Positions 25,101 to 36,764 of a DNA stretch of 64,000 nt are shown here, one piece after another. The stretch's first letter is position 1, and each line of letters opens with the position of its first letter. The DNA lies in NCBI GenBank assembly GCA_012934845.2, contig WNNJ02003000.1, positions 39,179 through 103,178 on the forward strand, in the 5' to 3' direction. The notes under the pieces were generated by a model, which searched no databases, was not told the origin of the DNA, and worked only from the letters and a program-made list of their open reading frames with translations. This DNA comes from Pomphorhynchus laevis. Taxonomy: Eukaryota; Acanthocephala; Palaeacanthocephala; Echinorhynchida; Pomphorhynchidae. The position numbers and the translations under genes were made by a program.

Positions 25101-28100
25101 TGCATGATCCGTTGTTTATGCATGGATTATTTATACATTCGTTTATGTCTTCTTGGCAGTTTATTCCAGTCCATCCTTTGGCACAACTGCAATTATAGCC
25201 GCCCATTGTATTTATGCAAGTGCCATTATTATGGCAAATAGTTTCATTGGATATACATTCATTAATGTCATCTGTACAATTCTGACCTTGCCATCCGCTT
25301 GTACAATTACAATTATAACCACCGGGTTTGTTAGTGCATGTGCCATTGTTCTCGCATATATTTGCTATTGCGCACTCGTCGATGTCTTGATCACAGTTTG
25401 TGCCATTCCAACCAGGCGAACAATTACATTCGTATGAACCGTCTTTATTAATGCATGATCCGTTGTTTATGCATGGATTATTTATACATTCGTTAATGTC
25501 TTCTTGGCAGTTTATTCCAGTCCATCCTTTGACACAACTGCAATTATAGCCGCCCATTGTATTTATGCAAGTGCCATTATTATGGCATAAAGTTTCATTG
25601 GATATACATTCATTTATGTCATCTGTACAATTCTGACCTTGCCATCCGCTTGTGCAATTACAATTATAACCACCTGGTTTGTTAGTGCATGTGCCATTGT
25701 TCTCGCATATATTTGCTATTGCGCACTCGTCGATGTCTTGATCACAGTTTGTGCCATTCCAACCAGGCGAACAACTACATTCGTATGATCCGTTTTTGTT
25801 AATGCATGATCCGTTGTTTATGCATGGATTATTTATACATTCGTTTATGTCTTCTTGGCAGTTTATTCCAGTCCATCCTTTGGCACAACTGCAATTATAG
25901 CCGCCCATTGTATTTATACAGGTGCCATTATTATGGCATATAGTTTCATTGGATATACATTCATTTATGTCATCTGTACAATTCTGACCTTGCCATCCGC
26001 TTGTGCAATTACAATTATAACCACCTGGTTTGTTAGTGCATGTGCCATTGTTCTCGCATATATTTGCTATTGCGCACTCGTCGATGTCTTGATCACAGTT
26101 TGTGCCATTCCAACCAGGCGAACAACTACATTCGTATGAACCGTCTTTATTAATGCATGATCCGTTGTTTATGCATGGATTATTTATACATTCGTTTATA
26201 TCTTCTTGGCAGTTTATTCCAGTCCATCCTTTGGCACAACTGCAATTATAGCCGCCCATTGTATTTATACAGGTGCCATTATTATGGCATATAGTTTCGT
26301 TTGATATACATTCATTTATGTCATCTGTACAATTCTGACCTTGCCATCCGCTTGTGCAATTACAATTATAACCACCTGGTTTGTTAGTGCATGTGCCATT
26401 GTTCTCGCATATATTTGCTGTTGCGCACTCGTCGATGTCTTGATCACAGTTTGTGCCATTCCAACCAGGCGAACAACTACATTCGTATGATCCGTTTTTG
26501 TTAATGCATGATCCGTTGTTTATGCATGGATTATTAATACATTCGTTTATGTCTTCTTGGCAGTTTATTCCAGTCCATCCTTTGGCACAACTGCAATTAT
26601 AGCCGCCCATTGTATTTATACAGGTGCCATTATTATGGCATATAGTTTCATTGGATATACATTCATTTATGTCATCTGTACAATTCTGACCTTGCCATCC
26701 GCTTGTGCAATTACAATTATAACCACCGGGTTTGTTAGTGCATGTGCCATTGTTCTCGCATATATTTGCTATTGCGCACTCGTCGATGTCTTGGTCACAG
26801 TTTGTGCCAATCCAACCAGGCGAACAACTACATTCGTATGATCCGTTTTTGTTAATGCATGATCCGTTGTTTATGCATGGATTATTTATACATTCGTTTA
26901 TGTCTTCTTGGCAGTTTATTCCAGTCCATCCTTTGGCACAACTGCAATTATAGCCGCCCATTGTATTTATACAGGTGCCATTATTATGGCATATAGTTTC
27001 ATTGGATATACATTCATTTATGTCATCTGTACAATTCTGACCTTGCCATCCGCTTGTGCAATTACAATTATAACCACCTGGTTTGTTAGTGCATGTGCCA
27101 TTGTTCTCGCATATATTTGCTGTTGCGCACTCGTCGATGTCATGATCACAGTTTGTGCCATTCCAGCCAGGCGAACAACTACATTCGTATGAACCGTCTT
27201 TATTAATGCATGATCCGTTGTTTATGCATGGATTATTTATACATTCGTTTATATCTTCTTGGCAGTTTATTCCAGTCCATCCTTTGGCACAACTGCAATT
27301 ATAGCCGCCCATTGTATTTATGCAAGTGCCATTATTATGGCAAATAGTTTCATTGGATATACATTCATTAATGTCATCTGTACAATTCTGACCTTGCCAT
27401 CCGCTTGTACAATTACAATTATAACCACCGGGTTTGTTAGTGCATGTGCCATTGTTCTCGCATATATTTGCTATTGCGCACTCGTCGATGTCTTGATCAC
27501 AGTTTGTGCCATTCCAACCAGGCGAACAATTACATTCGTATGAACCGTCTTTATTAATGCATGATCCGTTGTTTATGCATGGATTATTTATACATTCGTT
27601 AATGTCTTCTTGGCAGTTTATTCCAGTCCATCCTTTGACACAACTGCAATTATAGCCGCCCATTGTATTTATGCAAGTGCCATTATTATGGCATATAGTT
27701 TCATTGGATATACATTCATTTATGTCATCTGTACAATTCTGACCTTGCCATCCGCTTGTGCAATTACAATTATAACCACCGGGTTTGTTAGTGCATGTGC
27801 CATTGTTCTCGCATATATTTGCTATTGCGCACTCGTCGATGTCTTGATCACAGTTTGTGCCATTCCAACCAGGCGAACAACTACATTCGTATGATCCGTT
27901 TTTGTTAATGCATGATCCGTTGTTTATGCATGGATTATTTATACATTCGTTTATGTCTTCTTGGCAGTTTATTCCAGTCCATCCTTTGGCACAACTGCAA
28001 TTATAGCCGCCCATTGTATTTATACAGGTGCCATTATTATGGCATATAGTTTCATTGGATATACATTCATTTATGTCATCTGTACAATTCTGACCTTGCC

Positions 28101-30593
28101 ATCCGCTTGTGCAATTACAATTATAACCACCTGGTTTGTTAGTGCATGTGCCATTGTTCTCGCATATATTTGCTATTGCGCACTCGTCGATGTCTTGATC
28201 ACAGTTTGTGCCATTCCAACCAGGCGAACAACTACATTCGTATGAACCGTCTTTATTAATGCATGATCCGTTGTTTATGCATGGATTATTTATACATTCG
28301 TTTATATCTTCTTGGCAGTTTATTCCAGTCCATCCTTTGGCACAACTGCAATTATAGCCGCCCATTTTATTTATACAGGTGCCATTATTATGGCATATAG
28401 TTTCATTGGATATACATTCATTTATGTCATCTGTACAATTCTGACCTTGCCATCCGCTTGTGCAATTACAATTATAACCACCTGGTTTGTTAGTGCATGT
28501 GCCATTGTTCTCGCATATATTTGCTATTGCGCACTCGTCGATGTCTTGATCACAGTTTGTGCCATTCCAACCAGGCGAACAACTACATTCGTATGATCCG
28601 TTTTTGTTAATGCATGATCCGTTGTTTATGCATGGATTATTTATACATTCGTTTATGTCTTCTTGGCAGTTTATTCCAGTCCATCCTTTGGCACAACTGC
28701 AAATATAGCCGCCCATTGTATTTATGCAGTTGCCATTATTATGGCATATAGTTTCATTGGATATACATTCATTTATGTCATCTGTACAATTCTGACCTTG
28801 CCATCCGCTTGTGCAATTACAATTATAACCACCGGGTTTGTTAGTGCAAGTGCCATTGTTCTCGCATATATTTGCTATTGCGCACTCGTCGATGTCTTGA
28901 TCACAGTTTGTGCCATTCCAACCAGGCAAACAATTACATTCGTATGAACCCTCTTTATTAATACATGATCCGTTGTTTATGCATGGATTATTTATACATT
29001 CGTTTATGTCTTCTTGGCAGTTTATTCCAGTCCATCCTTTGGCACAACTGCAATTATAGCCGCCCATTGTATTTATACAGGTGCCATTGTTATGGCATAT
29101 AGTTTCATTGGATATACATTCATTTATGTCATCTGTACAATTCTGACCTTGCCATCCGCTTGTGCAATTACAATTATAACCACCTGGTTTGTTAGTGCAT
29201 GTGCCATTGTTCTCGCATATATTTGCTGTTGCGCACTCGTCGATGTCTTGATCACAGTTTGTGCCATTCCAACCAGGCGAACATCTACATTCGTATGATC
29301 CGTTATTGTTTATGCATGATCCGTTGTTTATGCATGGATTATTTATACATTCGTTTATATCTTCTTGGCAGTTTATTCCAGTCCATCCTTTGGCACAACT
29401 GCAATTATAGCTGCCCATTGTATTTATACAGGTGCCATTATTATGGCATATAGTTTCATTGGATATACATTCATTTATGTCATCTGTACAATTCTGACCT
29501 TGCCATCCGCTTGTGCAATTACAATTATGACCACCGGGTTTGTTAGTGCAAGTGCCATTGTTCTCGCATATATTTGCTATTGCGCACTCGTCGATGTCTT
29601 GATCACAGTTTGTGCCATTCCAACCAGGCAAACAATTACATTCGTATGAACCGTCTTTATTAATGCATGATCCGTTGTTTATGCATGGATTATTTATACA
29701 TTCGTTTATGTCTTCTTGGCAGTTTATTCCATTCCATCCTTTGGCACAACTGCAATTATAGCCGCCCATTGTATTTATACAGGTGCCATTATTATGGCAT
29801 ATAGTTTCGTTTGATATACATTCATTTATGTCATCTGTACAATTCTGACCTTGCCATCCGCTTGTGCAATTACAATTATAACCACCAAGTTTGTTAGTGC
29901 ATGTGCCATCGTTCTCGCATATATTTGCTATTGCGCACTCGTCGATGTCTTGATCACAGTTTGTGCCATTCCAACCAGGCGAACAACTACATTCGTATGA
30001 ACCGTCTTTATTAATGCATGATCCGTTGTTTATGCATGGATTATTTATACATTCGTTTATGTCTTCTTGGCAGTTTATTCCAGTCCATCCTTTGGCACAA
30101 CTGCAATTATAGCCGCCCATTGTATTTATGCAAGTGCCATTATTATGGCATATAGTTTCATTGGATATACATTCATTTATGTCATCTGTACAATTCTGAC
30201 CTTGCCATCCGCTTGTGCAATTGCAGTAATAGCCTCCTTTGATATTTATGCATGTTGAGTTATTTTGACATGTATTTTCTTCTTTGCATTCATCTATATC
30301 TTCTTCGCATTCTTTTCCTGTGTATCCTTTTGAACATATACATTTATATGATCCTTTGGTATTAGAACATGTTGCATTGTTCTTGCATCGCTGATGCTCT
30401 GTACATTCGTTTATATCTTCTTGACAACATGTACCTCTCCATCCTTCTGTACAATTACATGTGTATGATCCCATGGTATTTAGACAGTGTCCTTCGTTTT
30501 GGCAGCTTTCTTTTCGGCATGCTTTCCACATCATGCTCTTGCGACTATATATATCTTTTCCTTCGCTTATATTCAGGTCACACGATTTCATGT
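19163..30593 (-). CDS. Giant EGF exon: about 97 tandem EGF domains
   Basis: The exon opens after 'ttattttag' at 30,594; the first ATG (30,591) is internal, since the two bases before it complete a codon from the preceding exon. Residues 1-136 hold three divergent EGFs. Then come 29 copies of a 117-residue unit of three calcium-binding EGFs, each starting D-I-[ND]-E-C, and a hybrid EGF. Six divergent EGFs close the exon (about 19,935-19,180). Each domain type in the unit has the Asn/Asp hydroxylation pattern C-x-N-x4-Y-x-C-x-C and the O-fucose pattern C-x4-[ST]-C, plus many N-x-[ST] sites. One base is missing near 22,060, so the frame is open as 2,845 and then 987 codons: a true frameshift or an assembly error in near-identical repeats. 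Donor candidates near the end are GTATGT at 19,162 and GTGTGA at 19,175; if unspliced, the frame stops at 19,085. About 3,830 residues in all, presumably extracellular. Confidence 0.9.
19940..30183 (-). repeat. Coding tandem array, 351-bp unit, ~29 copies
   Basis: The period is exactly 351 bases (117 codons, three EGF domains), constant from 30,183 to 19,940 apart from the single missing base near 22,060. Units differ by only a few substitutions each, mostly at a small set of positions (for example Asn/Asp in 'CINKNGSY' and Ala/Val in 'CAKG'). The left and right flanking EGFs are clearly divergent, as expected when unequal crossing-over homogenises the middle of an array. Confidence 0.95.
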
Positions 30594-31160
30594 CTAAAAT
30601 AATTTTTTTATTTGTTTTTACTTTGACTTACTTTTGAGTATGATTTTTTTCTATTTTACTTTTGTACTATTTGCCAATTTAAATATTTTTATATACTTTA
30701 TGTGGATACACTACTTCTCTCAAACAAACGCTTATGTTTGCACTATCGTTTATTACTTTAAATTACAGCTACAACTTTTCTTCTATTTTTTCTCATTCTT
30801 AATCCACCGTTTATTTTCGCTTTGAATTATATTTCTGTGTATTGAATTTAGATAAATTTATTTTGATTTGTTATTTGGGAAAAATTACAATATTACGCAT
30901 ATTAAATCAGATAATTGATTTAACGTATTTTATTTTATATATAAAATATAATTATATATAAATTTAATTTTATGAATTAAAAATAATTATAAATATAAGA
31001 GTTTTGTTAATATTTAGTATTTTATATAGTTTAAAATTTAAAATTAATTTTAGTTTTTAATGATTTTAATTAGCGTAATATGTGTCTAATTCTACCTATA
31101 TTGTACTATATATATTAAAAAATTTGAATCTTAAATTTTTTTTTAATTTAAATTAATTTA
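30594..31160. other. AT-rich start of the intron before the giant exon
   Basis: The stretch includes the A-rich acceptor region of the giant exon and a TATA-like 'tatataaaaata' on the minus strand near 30,690. I see no exon or element. Because the giant exon joins in phase to an upstream exon, I do not call a promoter here. Confidence 0.5.
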
Positions 31161-31162
31161 AT

Positions 31163-31450
31163 TTGATTAGCTAACTGAGTTTACGTGTTTTATATTATTT
31201 ATTTAAAATAATGTTTTATAAAATTCAAATAATCAAATAATAAAAAACTATAAGATTTAAGTTATATAAGATTTTAAAAATTTATATCGAGTTTAAAATT
31301 GAAATTTAAATTAAAAATCAATTTTTATGAATTGACTTAGTAACAAACGATGTATCCGAATAAATTAGAAGTTATTAGTAGTAACTGTCATGCTATTAGG
31401 TTCCGTCATTTATTCCTCGACGCAGCATAACAGCGGGCCATAACATAGCA
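31163..31450 (+). repeat. Copy 3 of the ~280-bp dispersed repeat
   Basis: The copy shows the full block order: 'tagctaactgagtttacgtg', AT-rich middle, 'caatttttatgaattgactt', 'aaacgatgtatccgaataaa', and an end block with 'cataacagcggg'. Copies of 'cataacatagcagctat' follow at 31,440-31,500. It stands directly beside a Penelope-like fragment, as copies 4 and 5 do. Confidence 0.75.
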
Positions 31451-31499
31451 GCTATTACATAACATAGCAGCTATCTTTGACACAATATAGAAGCTATTT

Positions 31500-31780
31500 T
31501 AAACTATATGGATAAATTTGTTCGCTTATTGAATAAAAATTATTGGAGTTAAATACACATATATCATCAATATATCGAAACATATATTTCATACCTTTAT
31601 ATAATTTAGATTTATCTTTTACACAGTTATGAACAAATTCATATTCTATAAAGCTTAAAGGAAGTCTTCTTTATTTGGGCTACTATTACTCCATTAAAAC
31701 ACCTTTATTGTCTAAATATAGATGACCTTACTTTTAAATAATTTTGATTTATCAAAATATTTAATATTGAATATTAAATG
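31500..31780 (-). mobile_element. Penelope-like element, short RT fragment
   Basis: The DNA matches the 39,770-40,030 part of the fuller copy in the same orientation, including the 'YIDD' catalytic region and the 'GGNSSP' region, but with extra changes. It carries no long frame. It ends where LINE sequence begins near 31,790-31,950. Confidence 0.8.
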
Positions 31781-31959
31781 TGGCAAATGCACACAAACTG
31801 TGCCTTTACAAGTAAACAAAAGCAAAACAGATTGAAAAAAAGAAAGTTACTCGTTTAGTAGCATTGATTATAGTTGCTTTTTGAAAAATGGAAGTGAGGA
31901 TGATGATTGCAGATGATCAGGTAGATAATACCAAAGAAGAGGAGCAGCGATATGTAGGG

Positions 31960-34678
31960 ATCGACGGCCTAAGTTGGTGATTGAAGAGGTACGTGTAGCA
32001 GAAGAGAAGCACAGGAACGTAGGTGAGTAGAAAGAGAGCGAGATTCACTTAGAGTTTGCAGATAGATATAAGAAGGAGAATTACACAGAAGGCGATAAGT
32101 TAGACAAAGCAGACGAAAACGAACGTGATATTCATTACTTATCCATCCATGCTTTGATAAATAGGAGGAGATATGATCGTATTTACGAAGTCGAAAGCGG
32201 ATGCGCACAGCAGTGTTAATGAGGCGCTGAAGAGGTTTAAGGGATGACTTTGTAGAGAAGACGAGAAGGCTAAGACAGTAATCAATACGTGGGAAAAGAA
32301 GGGAGGAGATAAGAGATTTACATAAACTAAAATCTAGAGAATTTCTGACGAGACGAATATCAAGGAGAAGGATATTTGTAGATATAGTTTTATCACGAAT
32401 GAAGAGATTGAGATTCAGATTATTGTCAAAGTGAACACTTAGATATACTAGTTTGTCTACAGCAGGAATAATTGTGGTCTAAAGATACAGAGATGGATGA
32501 GGTACAGAAACGGAGGAGGGTAAAATCCATTTAGCTTTGGTAGGATTGAGGGACATGCGCAAAGAAATTTGATGTTCTGAATAGAGCACCAAGACAATTC
32601 GACGAGGATATGAAAAGTTGGCTTAGGGAACGAGGAGACGAGTGAGAATAAAGAAGTATATCATCAGCGTACTGCATTACTTTGAAGCAGAATTTATTAG
32701 TTATACAAGATAAATCTCCAAGAAGAAGCGTAAATAGAATAGGGCCAAGTACAGAACCTTGAGGTACTCCACAAGAGAGAGAAGATAGAGGAGAACACAT
32801 TGCATTAGAATGGACGAAAAATGATCGATCGAAGAGATACGAAGAGAACCAATCCAAGGTGAAAGAATAGAATCCATAGTGATAGCGAAGACGAAAAAAA
32901 AAGATTTTGTGATCGACAATGCCGAATGCAGATGAAAGATCGAGCGATATTACCACACCACAAAGTCGTTGTTAACGAGCAAAGAGCATATCATAAATTT
33001 CTTTATGATATGCTATTTGGGTGGAATAATTGGAGCTGAAAGCAGATTGAAAAGAAGGGTAGAGCTGCGGTGAAGAGAAATACCTGTTGTTCTGATCGTT
33101 GACAAGGTGTTCAAGAATTCTAGATAAGGTTGGTAGAATTGATATTTGGCGATAAGATGAAGGAAGAGAGAGGTCAAGAGAGGTTTTTTGAATTAGGGGA
33201 CGAACAATGGCCGTTTTCCAAAGAACAGGACATATTCCATTCACGATTTACGAGTTAAAGAGGCTGGTAAGGAAATGTGTGAAGTTTGTTGACAACAATT
33301 TGAGAATTCGAGTAGTGATTGGATCAGCAGGAGAGGACTTACAAGTTAACAAAATAAAAAGGCACGATACCTCATCTTCAGATACCGCAAGTAGATAAAA
33401 TAGCTCAGGGATACGAACAGACGAGATACAAGAAGTTTGTGAAGGACGACGATCGAATCTATTAGAGAAACAGTTTTTGAAATTAGGTAATCGGATAATT
33501 GAGAAGGATCAAGAGTGAAGGTAAGAGAGGAACGGAAAGTAGATAATTAAGAGTTTTCCATTTAGTTCGACATTCATTAGCGGAATCCAGTTTGTTTCGC
33601 CAAAACCTATGTGCCTTAGAACGCAGAAGTTGCCTACGCGAACGACGAAGAAATTTACGATAAACGGAGGAGGCAAGTGCTGAAGATAGTATGAGATAAC
33701 GATGATAAGGTCTGAAAGAACGACCCAGGGAGCGTTTTAAAGTAACACACTTAGAGTCGAACCATGTTACACGATAGTAACGTAACTGAGCAAAAGTTTT
33801 AAGAGGAATAATTTCAACGAGGATAGAGCAAAATAAATTATTAAAGATTTTACATAAGCAATTGGGGAATTGTAGATAGGAGAAGGATACATTAATGGAG
33901 AGCGGTTGATATAAGAGCGAGGAAGGGAAACATCGAGGAATTTCCAAGAAGACACGAGATCATTTTTGCAGGAACATTGATTTTTAACAAAAGGAGAGAA
34001 CAGGTAACATGTGTTCAGATAGAGTAGGATCAACTATACACAATGAAGAAGACAAGGCAAGATGCGAAGGTAAGGCAACAATATCGAGAATACCGCTAAG
34101 AATATGGGTAGCAGAATAATAATGAGAAGACAAGATTTGAAAATCATGAATGACAAAATGAATGTCATGGACGGTCTAAGCGAACATTTATATCACCTAG
34201 TACAACGCAAGGTAAATCGAAGAGGAAGATGAAAGAAAGTAAGTTTGACAGTTCTCTGAAAAAAGAGTCTGACGGATGACATGATCCAAATCGATAGTCT
34301 AAGTAGATATTGAGAAACAACGAACTGTCGTTAACATGGAACCAGTGTAGTTCGAAAGTAAAGGAACAAACGGCAACGATAATGATTGCAACGGAGACCA
34401 ATAGTGAGAGAAAGCTTTAGGACCACCGTGGCTAATTGATCTATTTGAACTAATAGGTAGTTGACGAGCCTTAACAACCACATAGATGTTTAAAGAGCGG
34501 AAGCGTTTAATAGAGTATCAACTTGCCAAGATTCGGTTAAATACGAAACATTCAAAGATTTATGAAGGAAAATATCATATACTGAATCAACCTTGTTACT
34601 AAGAAAGTGGATATTTAAGACGGCTAATTTCCAGGAAGACCTAGGAAGCAGCGGAGTCGAGTCAATTGGAGGATACAC
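31960..34678 (-). pseudogene. LINE ORF2: endonuclease and reverse transcriptase, broken
   Basis: Endonuclease pieces retain the catalytic-type motifs 'YLTESW' (34,490-34,678) and 'GDINVRLDRP' (34,165-34,401). After a linker (33,483-33,947), RT pieces read 'NGICPVLWKTAIVRPLIQK' and 'SYRQISILPTLSRILEHLV' (32,972-33,244), then 'ISLDLSSAFGIVDH', 'GVPQGSVLGPILF' and 'QYADD' (32,531-32,956). A C-terminal piece (31,969-32,208) has the basic 'KYDHISSYL' and 'LSTHLRSCASL' pattern of CR1-type tails. More than five frames are needed to cover it. The YADD catalytic pair survives. Confidence 0.8.
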
Positions 34679-35050
34679 TGGATGATTTACAGGAGGATTT
34701 ACTGGAGGATTTACTGAAGGATTAACAGAGGGCTTTACTTGAGAATTTTCTTAAGGATTTACTAAAGGATCTACGAGAGAGTTTACTGGATAATTTAAAT
34801 TATGATTTAATTGAGGAGTAACTTGATGATTTACTGTAGAATTAACTTAAGGGTTAATTCAAGGATTTATTTGAGTATTTACTTGAGAATTAACTGGAGT
34901 ATATACAGGAAGATTTACTGGATGATTTACTTGAGGATTTACTTGGTGGTAATCTGGATGATGTACTAGAAAATAGACTGGCTGATTTACTGGAGGAATT
35001 ACTGGAAGATATACCGGCCGATTTAATGGTGGATATACTGGATTTGAAGG
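34675..35050 (-). repeat. 12-bp minisatellite encoding P-V-[NY]-x before LINE ORF2
   Basis: About 30 degenerate copies of a 12-base unit ('ggatttactgga'-like on the plus strand) run directly into the LINE ORF2 reading frame. On the minus strand they translate as a tetrapeptide series such as 'NPVYPPLNRPVYLPV', later 'VYPPIDSTPLL', and then the endonuclease start. A few units carry stops. Confidence 0.8.
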
Positions 35051-35099
35051 ATTTTATAGTCAAATATGGGATTTGGATAAACTCGCAGTGTTGTTATTG

Positions 35100-36084
35100 T
35101 CTAGGTTTATTTTCAGTTAACGAGATCGTATAACCGTATTATTATGTATAATGAAAGTAGAGGAACGGTCAGTGTTCCGTTTCTCGTTAAGTTCGGCACG
35201 GAGAGTTTTGTAGTCATCGCGCTCTAATGGTGACAGATTAGGGATTAGATAGGCTCTGAAAAAGCTAGTTTAATTATGTAACTTACTACAATATAAAAGT
35301 GCTTGACGTAATATCGATTCGTCAGTTGAAACAAGCAACTATGAATGAATATTAGTTCGTTTAGCTGAAAATCGTTTAAGTCAAAAATACCGACATGTAA
35401 AAGATTTATCACGATATCAGAGGAAATGTTTTTGACGACGTCTTGATCATTCGATGAAACCAGAATTTAAGCGGGGCCAGATCCTTGTTCAAATGATTGG
35501 CCGCGAAAACATATCTTACAACCTCCCGTCGAATCATACCTGAAAACGTACGCGATCTAGTTACAATGGATTCTCCACCATCAGATGAAGTTATTTCCAA
35601 AAATTATTCTTCAGGTTTCTAAGCCATTTCGTTAACTCAGCGATTTCGATTCGTGAACGCTCAACAACTGAACAGTGAAACTCCCGCAGAAAGAAATCTT
35701 TATAAACGCCACGCGTAGTTTTACATAGGTTTTCAGAGTGCAACCAGAACTTGAGTATTTGATATCAAGGGTTACGAAATCAGCCGTATCTTACTCGCCT
35801 GTAGCAAACGTGCTGAGATCAGTTGGATGCAAAGAAAAAATTGTGCTCGGCTAAAAGCTGCTACGGTGCATAGTCGTAGAATAATCGATTGAGCTGTCAG
35901 TCTGCATCACTGTTGACAACTTGATCATCGATCTGTCGAATGAAATAGCACTTGGGTGGATTGTAGCATCTGAACCACTGTTTAAACATCTCGAAGCAAT
36001 GCAATTTGTACAGTTTTGACCACTGGGAACACAAGCGCAAGCCTTACATACTGCGGCAGGTCCATTACAAGGACAGCATTGCAT
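35100..36084 (-). pseudogene. LINE ORF1 with a seven-cysteine cluster, broken
   Basis: The N-terminal frame (35,851-36,084) holds 'CNGPAAVCKACAC' followed by 'CTNCIASRC', spacing C-x6-C-x2-C-x-C-x6-C-x2-C-x4-C, which suggests a small zinc-binding module. A middle frame (35,409-35,600) follows. Near 35.1-35.25 kb the minus strand reads 'ERDDYKTLRAELNEKRNTD', the usual C-terminal pattern of LINE ORF1 proteins. The same Cys cluster with identical spacing is found in the LINE at 59.4-63.4 kb. Stops interrupt it. The role is inferred to be RNA binding. Confidence 0.6.
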
Positions 36085-36456
36085 ATATGATAAAGTATGA
36101 TATGTAATTCAAAGCTTTTATGTGTGTATTATCTCTCAAAAGTTTAATACATACTGTGGATAAATAAATACATATTAATGTATATATTTTGATTGTTTTC
36201 TTACTTTCCTGACTTTTAAAGGACTATTTTACATCTTGTTTTTTTAAAATCAAAATTTTTACTGCTTAAACTATTAGATTGCAAAAGTAAAGGTTATTGT
36301 GAAAATAAGTTAAGCAACACTGCACTAATATGTTCGAATTATTACAATTTGTTTTGAAAATATAAAAAGTTATCTTTTATTTTGAACAAGACTTGCCTCT
36401 ACTGAGTAGGCACATGTAAATAAATATGAAAATAGTATTTGCAAAAATAAACTTAC

Positions 36457-36570
36457 TTGTAACACATGCGACATAGACATTTCGAAACATGCTAAACTTT
36501 GAGATAAATGAACAGGTTGTATCATCCGCGTAAATTTCAGAGCCAAAACTGCACTTGTAATGACACATTG
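36457..36570 (-). CDS. EGF gene internal exon (114 nt)
   Basis: A strong acceptor ('ttttttgtag') and donor ('acaa|gtaagt') bound 114 bases, which is 2 + 37 codons + 1. The frame reads 'MCHYKCSFGSEIYADDTT' and ends 'NVYVACVT', with five cysteines. I recognise no domain; it looks like part of an extracellular Cys-bonded region between the first EGFs and the giant array. The split codons match the preceding exon (46,346) and the following one (30,593). The Met in this frame is not taken as a start. Confidence 0.7.
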
Positions 36571-36764
36571 CTACAAAAAAGGAAATGAAATTTGTAAAAA
36601 ATAAAATTAATATTATAATTTATTTTTGGTAAGCATCTTTTAGATAATTGTATTACTTACATAATATAAGATATTGGATATTGTCTGCCTATTTACCGAT
36701 ATTATATTCTATAATAATCTAATTATATATAATTTGGTAGTATGATGTGTGTTACACTGAGTTC

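Larger units (their letters stand above)
31950..36100 (-). mobile_element. L2/CR1-like LINE, near full length, in an intron of the EGF gene
   Basis: Read leftward there is ORF1 with a Cys cluster (36,084-35,100), a 12-bp minisatellite (about 35,050-34,675), an endonuclease (34,678-33,483), a reverse transcriptase (33,244-32,531) and a C-terminal region to about 31,960. Frames are broken in several places. The RT text ('CGVPQGSVLGPILF', 'MQYADDILLYSHS') and the endonuclease text ('LTESWQ', 'GDINVRLDRP') place it in the CR1/L2/Rex1 group; the exact clade is uncertain. It has the same orientation as the host gene and lies between exons 36,457 and 30,593. Confidence 0.8.

Noticed and set aside
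20240-30258. A ladder of plus-strand 94-codon open frames ('MAVYSSPSFGTT...') every 351 bases
   Set aside because: They are the antisense shadow of the EGF units: same period, no start or splice context, and the minus strand carries the clear domain pattern.
30589-30591. The ATG at 30,591 as the start codon of the EGF gene
   Set aside because: It lacks a signal peptide, follows a good splice acceptor by two bases, and those two bases complete the split codon from the exon ending at 36,457.
30595-30634. A possible 40-base intron (gtaagt...ttttag) just before the giant exon
   Set aside because: Too short to be convincing, and the acceptor is explained by the longer phase-matched intron from 36,456.
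30670-30700. TATA-like box as promoter of the EGF gene
   Set aside because: AT-rich chance match, and the exon downstream is internal according to phase and acceptor evidence.
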